In this document: piece by piece, positions 18,060-23,435 of the stretch | Position numbering within the stretch: the first letter of the stretch is position 1 | Layout of the letters: the number at the start of each line of letters is the position of its first letter | From: Mesostigma viride | Taxonomy: Eukaryota > Streptophyta > Mesostigmatophyceae > Mesostigmatales > Mesostigmataceae | Direction: 5' to 3' | DNA: 23,435 nucleotides | NCBI GenBank assembly: GCA_009746045.1 | Contig: RPFO01001960.1 | Span: 1 to 23,435 of the forward strand | The notes under the pieces: generated by a model | Told to the model about the DNA's origin: nothing | Databases searched by the model: none | Seen by the model: the letters and a program-made list of their open reading frames with translations, nothing else | Made by a program: the position numbers and the translations under genes

Positions 18060-18206
18060 ATCAATTGATTACACAGACTCTGGCACGCCTTTGGCGCGCA
18101 GATCTATCAATTGTCCATACGGCTAGTCCTGTGGACCTATCCGTACACTAGTCAGCATCAATTGTCTCATAGGTCCTGGCGCGCTACAGCGCCTACCTAT
18201 CAATTG
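18060..18206. promoter_or_regulatory. Array of four ATCAATTG boxes in the E2 LTR
   Basis: ATCAATTG occurs at 18060-18067, 18106-18113, 18157-18164 and 18199-18206, spaced 46, 51 and 42 bp. It lies upstream of the TATA-like box on the element's strand. The same boxes occur in the 3' LTR at about 8783-8932. CAATTG is palindromic, so binding would be orientation-free. Candidate enhancer sites; no factor is assigned. Confidence 0.5.
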
Positions 18207-18432
18207 ACCATCAAGTCCTGTACAAGTCCTGTCAACGTCCTGCGGACTATCAAAGTGACACTTGTACATCCTGTGTCCGTACGCGCCCACAGTGGCGCGC
18301 CGGGTACTGTCGGCACAGCCTAGGAAACGTCATAACTTTTACGTTCCTTAACCAAATGAGGCGTTCAAGGTGCCGTTGGAAAGAGCGTAACAATCTCTAT
18401 CCATCTAACGTAAATCCTTTACGTTAACTCCA

Positions 18433-19109
18433 GCTCTTTGCCCCGCAACCTCTCATCACGGCGGGTGCGTCCTGCGGCAGCTGCGGGCTTGATCTGGATA
18501 CTACTGGGACGCACTACATCGCGTGCATGGGTGGCCAGCAGAACCAGAACTGGTTCCTCTGTTTCCATACCGCTCTCCTCCGGGTGGTGTGTGCCATGGT
18601 TCGCCGGCGGTCTTTCCCCACTCCACCATCAAGTGCCAGGAGGACGCGGATGGGGCCGCCCGTCTACTCATGATCACCCAGCCACCGCCCCGACATTACC
18701 GTGCTTGACTACGACGGGCAGGGTTGCCACCTGCTCATTGATGTCTCCGTGGCTCGGCCGCTCTCCGGTCGCCACATCCTCCGGGCGGCTGTGGATGCCG
18801 GCGCTGCTGCCGCTGTGGCTGTCAGAGCGCGACAAGTTTGCCTCCTACGGCAATGTGGGGCCCCACCGGGTCATCCCCTTTGTCCTTGAGGAGTTCGGGG
18901 CCATGGGCCCCAAGACAGCGGAGTTTTTCCACGAGGGCTGCCAGCGCCGTGAAGACCGCCTCGACCTCGAGGGTCAGACCGCCCCGTGGTCTGCCCGCAC
19001 GTGGTCCTCGTATTGGCGGCAGCGCCTGTCACTCGCCCTCACTCGCAGCGTGGCTGATGTGTTATTCCGCCGCACCCAGGCCGACTTTGTCGCGACCCAT
19101 GCGGTCTAG
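18433..19109 (+). pseudogene. Non-LTR retrotransposon 3' end with endonuclease, frameshifted
   Basis: Three frames must be combined. The first gives a CCHC zinc motif (CGSCGLDLDTTGTHYIAC) and FHTALLRVVCAMVRR. The next supplies HLLIDVSVARPLSGRH, the core of a PD-(D/E)XK fold. The third gives DKFASYGNVGPHRV, EEFGAMGPK and SARTWSSYWRQRLS, down to a TAG at 19107-19109. A CCHC motif followed by a restriction-like endonuclease is the C-terminus of R2-type non-LTR elements, where it nicks target DNA. No RT is visible because the E2 LTR ends at 18432. At least two frameshifts make it non-functional. The second copy at 19512 is closely similar at the C-terminal end. Confidence 0.75.
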
Positions 19110-19167
19110 ATCCCTTCCAGGCCTGCATGGTGGGCCGGCAGCGCTGTTGCTGCGTGTAGTTTTGTGA

Positions 19168-19332
19168 TGTATAGTTAGTTGTACCTTGTGCAGCTGGCGT
19201 GATCCTTGGATGTCCCTGTCAGATTACTATTAATTTCTTCAGGGTTATTCTCCCAGTTATCGGGTTTTTCCTTATGTTGTGCACGCCTATCTCATGCACC
19301 TCCGTAATCTATCATTCTCAATGAATATATAT
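19168..19332 (+). repeat. 3' tail repeat A, copy 1
   Basis: This unit (TGTATAGTTAG ... CAATGAATATATAT) follows the frameshifted endonuclease copy and recurs at about 20187-20345 with a few changes. It is probably the 3' untranslated tail of the non-LTR element family, recognised by its reverse transcriptase. Confidence 0.75.
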
Positions 19333-19346
19333 CAAGGAGACAACCA

Positions 19347-19495
19347 TAATATATATTAAAAATATAATTACTTACAGCAGAGTGAAATCACTCAAACCAA
19401 AGCAAACGCCCAGCTATAAACCTATAATATGCAGAGCCATGTCAAAGCTCTATACTACGATAAGACCAATGGAATTACTCCTAACGGGAGGAACC
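19347..19495 (+). repeat. Long inverted repeat B, left arm
   Basis: About 149 bp, from an AT-rich start (ATATTAAAAATATAATTAC) to GGGAGGAACC. The reverse complement lies at 20042-20187 with a few mismatches, and a partial direct copy lies at 20339-20420. It flanks the open endonuclease frame on its upstream side. Confidence 0.88.
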
Positions 19496-19511
19496 CAATG
19501 TATATATATAT

Positions 19512-20042
19512 TTGCACACTGTCCTCCTGACGGTGGTGCTCGCCATGATTCGGTCGGTTTTCCCCCACGCGAACATCCGGTCCGAGGATGCGGATGGCGC
19601 TGCCTTCTATTCCCCCAACCACCGGCCTGACATCGTGGTGCTGGACTTTGAGGGGGGTGGCCGGCATCTGCTTATTGACGTTTCGGTGGCGCGGCCCTTG
19701 GCTCTTAGCCACGTGGCTGGGGCCTCCCTCACGGCAGGTTACACGGCGGACCGGGCGGAGCGGGCCAAGCTCCTGGCCTACGGCGACGTCGGGCACCATC
19801 GTGTGGTGCCCTTTGTCCTGGAGGAGTTTGGGGCCATGGGGCCCCTGACCTCCGCCTTCTTCAAGGAGTGTTGCCGGCTCCGGGAGGACCGGCTGGACCT
19901 GGAGGGCCAGCGGGCCCCATGGTCGGCGCGGACCTGGACGTCATATTGGCGTCAGCGCTTGTCGGTGGCGCTGACTCGGGCCATGGCTGACATCATGCTC
20001 CGCCGTACGCGGGCTGATTTTGCGGTGCAGCAGGGCTATTAG
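19512..20042 (+). CDS. PD-(D/E)XK endonuclease domain of a non-LTR element, 5'-truncated
   Basis: This open frame has 176 codons from a TTG; the first ATG is 19545, giving 165 residues. Counting from 19512, it reads NHRPDIVVLDFEGGG, then LLIDVSVARPL, giving the paired acidic residues D40 and D56 of a restriction-like endonuclease, with a basic RAERAKLLAYGD following (K86, Y90). FVLEEFGAMGP and SARTWTSYWRQRL match the copy at 18433-19109. The CCHC zinc motif and RT are missing: similarity starts at HTVLL right after inverted repeat B, so the copy is truncated. The TAG stop overlaps the first base of the right arm. It could be a 5'-truncated retrocopy or a fragment carried by a fold-back transposon. 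It might be translated if transcribed, but no promoter was seen. Confidence 0.65.
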   Translation: MHTVLLTVVLAMIRSVFPHANIRSEDADGAAFYSPNHRPDIVVLDFEGGGRHLLIDVSVARPLALSHVAGASLTAGYTADRAERAKLLAYGDVGHHRVVPFVLEEFGAMGPLTSAFFKECCRLREDRLDLEGQRAPWSARTWTSYWRQRLSVALTRAMADIMLRRTRADFAVQQGY

Positions 20043-20187
20043 GTTCCTCCCGTTAGGCGTTTCCATTGGTCTTATCGTAGTATAGAGCTTTGACATGGCT
20101 CTGTATATATAGGTTTATAGCTGGGCGTTTGCTTTGGTTTGAGTGATTTCACTCTGTTGTAAGTAATTATATTTTTAATATATATAT
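20042..20187 (-). repeat. Long inverted repeat B, right arm
   Basis: Reverse complement of 19347-19495 with a few mismatches and small indels. It begins directly at the endonuclease stop codon and ends in the AT-rich TTAATATATATA that borders tail repeat A copy 2. Confidence 0.88.
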
Positions 20188-20345
20188 GTATAGTTAGTTG
20201 TACCTTGTGCAGCTGGCGTGATCCTTGGATGTCCGTGTCAGATTACTATTAATTTCTTCAGGGTTATTCTCCCAGTTATCGGGTTTTTCCTTATGTTGCA
20301 TGCCCATCTCACCCCCGTAATCTATCATTCCCAATGAATATATAT
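20187..20345 (+). repeat. 3' tail repeat A, copy 2
   Basis: Second copy of the TGTATAGTTAG ... CAATGAATATATAT tail. It is nearly the same as 19168-19332, with a short deletion where copy 1 has GTGCACGCC. Confidence 0.75.
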
Positions 20346-20420
20346 TAAAAATATATAATTACTAACAGCAGAGTGAAATCACTCAACCAAAGCAAACGCC
20401 CAGCTATAAACCTATATACA
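20339..20420 (+). repeat. Inverted repeat B, partial third copy
   Basis: About 82 bp matching the first half of the left arm (TTAAAAATAT ... CAGCTATAAACCTATA). CAATGAATATAT occurs on both sides, at about 20331-20343 and 20419-20430, which looks like a target duplication or a short tandem unit. Confidence 0.7.
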
Positions 20421-21048
20421 ATGAATATATAATAGACACTCCCGGCCAGTTAGGCTCGAAACACACGCCCTGATCAAGCATGCTGTTTCCGGCCCCACCG
20501 TCTAGGTCATCTAGTCGCTCTACACGTAAGCCAGCCATAATTTCAATGCACAACTAGGCTACACATTTCCATCACCATTCATTTTCATCATCCTGAACGA
20601 CTCGAACACACGGACAAGATAACGGCAGGCTCGAGCTACCATGGTCCGGATTCTCCCGATTTCTGGCCTGCGCTGGTTGTCTCCTTGATATAGCCGTTGT
20701 CTCCTCGATATATGTGTTACCTCTGACCTCATCCTGTGCCTCACGGCCAGCGTCTCCCCCTTCGCCGCCGACCTGCCCGCCACGCGGCCGTCTCTGCATG
20801 CGGTGTCCCTGGTGCAACCAAGGCCCTCCATCGATCAGGTGCAGGCCCCTAGGCTGTCAGAGCATGCCGCGCGGGGATTGCCACGCGCCAATAACGCGCC
20901 ACCGCCTCAAGGATTCTACATCCTCCGGCACACTGGCCAGAGTGGGCGACCATGGCGGCTGGACGTAGTCCGCTTCTACTAGCTGTACGCAATCACCGCT
21001 CTGCCGGCATCAATCCCTTGTCCAGACCGGCAAGCCGCGCTCCCATTA
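20421..21048. other. Unassigned stretch, no gene recognised
   Basis: About 630 bp with only short overlapping frames on both strands and no domain. A 17-18 bp unit, GTTGTCTCCTTGATATA, is repeated in near-tandem at about 20678-20711. The stretch lies between the non-LTR tail repeats and T2 and may be host intergenic DNA or the remains of older elements. Confidence 0.5.
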
Positions 21049-22960
21049 GGGGACTCGGCGCGGCGAATATTTTCCGCGCCAAAAAAATTCCGCGGTACCC
21101 TCCGTACCGTGAAAAGTGGGTGCACGGTGCGCGCACCCCTTGCGGATCGAAGTGGCCATGGCGACTGCTTTTAGACGAAACGTGACAAATCTGGCCCGCG
21201 GAAAGCAGAAAAAATGCTCGATTCTTGGAGAAAATTAGTTACTGGTTCTAATTTATGGTGCATGGGATAGTTGCGATCTATGATGTCGCGGGCTCTTTTT
21301 CTTTACCATCGGCAGGGGGGGTCCGGCCTGAATTTCTGTCGGGATGAATAAAGTATAATGGATGCCTGCAGGTGTGATTGTCGATTGTTGCCAGTTTTGA
21401 TGGTCCTTATGGAAGCTAGTTTAATGATGTTTCTAAAGCCGTAAAAATTCCAGCTGCTTTCTTTACCTTTCCCGTCATTTTTCGGTAAGATAACATTAGG
21501 CCTGCGCGATGCGCGCCCGACCTCTCCATGAAAGGGTGGCCTTTCTTGTGCGCCTGGGCACGAATAAATGCCCGTTATGGTACGTTCTTGTATTAAACGT
21601 CCTAAGATAGCGCTTTCCTGCTTTCTTAGCTCGTTGAGCGTAAGCTTTTTGCCTTCTTTCCGGCCAGATGCAGCCATGAAGTTGCGGGTCCTGGCGCTGC
21701 ATCGCTGGATTCCTGGATGTTTTTTAGCAAGTTCGTCTGTGACGTGGCTGGCTTGCTGCAGCGCGTGGCCCACAACCTGTCGGGAAGGTGTAATGCTTTT
21801 ATTTCCATGCTTCTCTGAAATTTCTTTTGCTTTATAGACAGTTGTGTTCGAGGAAATTCACGCGGTCTTCCTAAGCAGCGGCATCATTTTCCCCAGACAC
21901 TGACGAGCTGGCACCTGTCTCCTAAAGAAAGTGGCTCGTGCTTGTTAGAAAGGAGGCAGTGTGCATTTTGCGGGACACAATGCTTTGGTGGCACATGCGT
22001 CAGGTAGGTTGTTCCAATGGTCTCTTCACCTTTCCCACTGAGTAAATGATAGCCTTTGTCATGCTAACCAGAGCAGCTAGCCACAGGTTGGCTGGATAAA
22101 AAGTCAGCTTATTTTCTCTTTATATACTGCGTGTGTGGTCCTCCACATGTCCGGCTTGTTGGGCATTTTGGAAGAGGGTTTTTAATGTGTTGTTGGGTGG
22201 AACAACTTGGTTGTTGGCACAAAATCACACATTATTAGCCTGAGATAGGCATGACATATGCTGCTCAGGCGTGTCGTCCTACCAGCCTTGTTGTTAAGGG
22301 TAGACTCACAAGGCTGGCTGTGCGATGGAGGGGTGGGGCGTATGACGCTCCGGACATCCTCCTCACACTCCGTGATCAAAGTGGGCATGTTTTTGGGTGT
22401 CTAGGGTAGCAAAACAGATGTCATTTTGGCTCAGCACTAGCTCAATTCTCTTTTAGCGTCTACCCAGGTGGCATCACAGGAAAATCAATAACTTGAGCTA
22501 CGCTTGTCAGAATGAGCTCAAACTTTGGGGTTGTGTTTCCCCCCACTCAGTGGAATTTAAAATGTATGGATGACCCAATCTGATGTGTTAATGATTTGAT
22601 TTATTTTTTTTTGGCTCAAAAAAACCCATTTTGCGGGAAAATTAATAACTCAAACAAATGTGACCATTTTGGCCATGTAAATAGCCCAGCTTTTAAAAAA
22701 GTGGGGGAACTTTGCAGAAATGTATGGGCAGGTCATTTGGATAAGTGGTTTGTCTTGGGCAAAATATCTCATAAATAGCGTCTTTTTCTATTTTTAGCTC
22801 GCCACCGGTGCGTGGTTGGGGTAGTACCCCCAACAAGTGGTGGCATGAATGTCCAAACATCATATTTATGGTACTCAATCATCACTAGATGGTTCCCGAG
22901 TGCATTGGAACTGATATTCATTAAAGTCAGTTTTTCAGGCTTTTGGACGTGCGAGTCCCC
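21049..22960 (-). mobile_element. T2: diverged, inverted copy of the TTAA element family
   Basis: Read on the - strand, this 1912-bp segment matches T1 at both ends and in several inner blocks. These include GTCGCCATGGCC with GGTGCGCGCACCGTGCAC and GGTACCGCG near one end, and CCACCACTTGTTG, AAAGACGCTATTTATG and AAGTTTGAGCTCATTCTGAC near the other. The ends are GGGGACTCG and CGAGTCCCC, an inverted repeat of 9 bp like T1's. TTAA follows at 22961-22964; the left flank is ATTA, one base from TTAA. No coding frame is recognised. The middle is strongly diverged from T1, so T2 is probably older or of another subfamily. Confidence 0.8.
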
Positions 22961-23183
22961 TTAAGGCAGTACCATGCCCCAGGTACGCCGGGCACCAGGC
23001 CACTCAATGATCGTCGTAGGGCAACAATGATCGTCGTTGGCTGCGCCGGCATGCGTGCGTGTGGGTGATGACCCCTGCCCTCAATGCACCGCACCCAGGC
23101 GAGCTCTGTGGCTGAGTCAGGGGCCACGCCTTCCGCGCGTACGCCGCTATAGTAACATGCAAGGTTTGGGCGAGGTCGGTGAT

Positions 23184-23435
23184 TCATCGAGGCGGTGTCA
23201 CTGGCCCTGGCGGGCGTGAGCTCCCACAACCATACCGCCTCCTCGATATGGCCCTCGTTGTGAAGGGGGATGGCCCGGCGCAAGACTGAGCTCGCGCGCC
23301 ACGTACGCGACCCTCGAGGAGGTTCCCGGGCATGTCATTTAACAGGGTGTCGGGCCCCACGGCCACCCGGGCCAGTTCCGTGAGCACATCGTGACCGATG
23401 CCGCCATGCAGGAGCTTCTTAATCGCCTCGATCCC
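23184..23435 (-). CDS. Partial unrecognised ORF at the right edge
   Basis: The frame is open from the window edge on the - strand and begins GIEAIKKLLHGGIGHDVLTE, then LARVAVGPDTLLNDMPGNLLEG. It looks protein-like before turning into Arg/Pro-rich sequence and stopping at 23184. A second frame (22927-23283, - strand) overlaps it and continues with AIPLHNEGHIEEAVWLWELT, so a frameshift near 23300 is possible. No domain is recognised. It may be a host gene remnant or another transposon. Positions 22965-23183 hold only that second frame. Confidence 0.35.
   Translation of the reverse strand, partial: GIEAIKKLLHGGIGHDVLTELARVAVGPDTLLNDMPGNLLEGRVRGARAQSCAGPSPFTTRAISRRRYGCGSSRPPGPVTPPR

Larger units (their letters stand above)
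8541..18432 (-). mobile_element. LTR retrotransposon E2, copia-related, largely intact
   Basis: LTRs of 617 bp (after removing E3) and 615 bp bracket, on the - strand, an extra ORF, gag with one CCHC knuckle and a 1161-codon pol. The polypurine tract and the TG...CA ends agree with this orientation. LTR identity is above 99% by eye, so the insertion is recent. The only damage seen is E3 in the 3' LTR. Flanks are GGAGT on the left and GCTCT on the right, so no target duplication is evident. The left flank is a copia RNase H and the right flank a non-LTR element. Confidence 0.9.
17818..18432 (-). repeat. E2 5' LTR (uninterrupted)
   Basis: This 615-bp LTR reads leftward, from TGGAGTTAACG at 18432 to CCCTCACA at 17818. 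It matches the split 3' LTR with about two differences. Inside it are four ATCAATTG boxes, a TATA-like GCTATATGAG and an AATAAA signal, in the order expected for U3-R-U5. It is followed inward by ACTCGTATTACACG, the place for the primer-binding site. Confidence 0.95.

Noticed and set aside
18060-18206. CRISPR-like array
   Set aside because: Repeats are only 8 bp, spacing varies, and the context is a eukaryotic LTR.
18438-19109. A single 223-codon protein from ATG 18438
   Set aside because: Only its last third matches the endonuclease family. The upstream part is the wrong frame of the CCHC and PD-(D/E)XK regions, so the copy is a frameshifted pseudogene.
20559-20968. Short ORFs of 80-90 codons on both strands
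   Set aside because: They overlap each other in several frames, show no motif and have no supporting context.
21303-21837. Genes on either strand inside T2
   Set aside because: Opposing overlapping frames with no domain, not preserved in T1; treated as chance frames in a non-coding element.

Overview
The window looks like a piece of a eukaryotic nuclear genome made almost entirely of nested transposable elements. No host gene, tRNA or rRNA could be recognised. The mix of Ty1/copia-type LTR retrotransposons, the 3' end of a non-LTR element with a restriction-like endonuclease, and TTAA-flanked DNA elements would suit an alga or another protist. The sequence alone does not fix the species.

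Layout. (1) Positions 1-8191 are LTR retrotransposon E1 on the + strand. Its 5' LTR is cut by the window edge (1-273) and its 3' LTR is 7707-8191. Its gag-pol is broken by several frameshifts and by a 1.9-kb TTAA-flanked element, T1 (2055-3960), inserted in the integrase zinc-finger region. (2) Positions 8195-8331 are a small palindromic MITE, next to a remnant of a conventional copia RNase H (8333-8540). (3) Positions 8541-18432 are LTR retrotransposon E2 on the - strand. It has near-identical LTRs, a long intact pol (12167-15652), a gag (15794-16909) and an extra ORF just inside the 5' LTR (17080-17790). Its 3' LTR is split by a very young non-autonomous LTR element, E3 (8953-11010, two 641-bp LTRs, 5-bp target duplication CAAGT). 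(4) Positions 18433-20420 hold two 3' ends of a non-LTR retrotransposon with a PD-(D/E)XK endonuclease. One is frameshifted. The other is open and lies between ~148-bp inverted repeats. (5) Positions 21049-22960 are T2, a second, diverged copy of the T1 family in opposite orientation. (6) The right edge holds a short, unrecognised, partial open frame.

The most notable signal is shared by E1 and E2. Both pol proteins read integrase, then a retropepsin-like domain, then reverse transcriptase, then RNase H. Canonical Ty1/copia order is protease-integrase-RT-RNase H, and Ty3/gypsy is protease-RT-RNase H-integrase. In both elements the protease-like domain has D-T followed by N-S or K-A instead of the usual D-T/S-G, and no protease is visible in the usual place between gag and integrase. 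In E2, gag and pol share one frame and are separated by a single UGA, so pol is probably made by stop-codon readthrough. In both elements the first ORF after the 5' LTR is CpG-rich while the rest of gag-pol is CpG-poor. Together these suggest a distinct copia-related lineage.

All homology statements come from reading motifs by eye. No alignment or database search was run.
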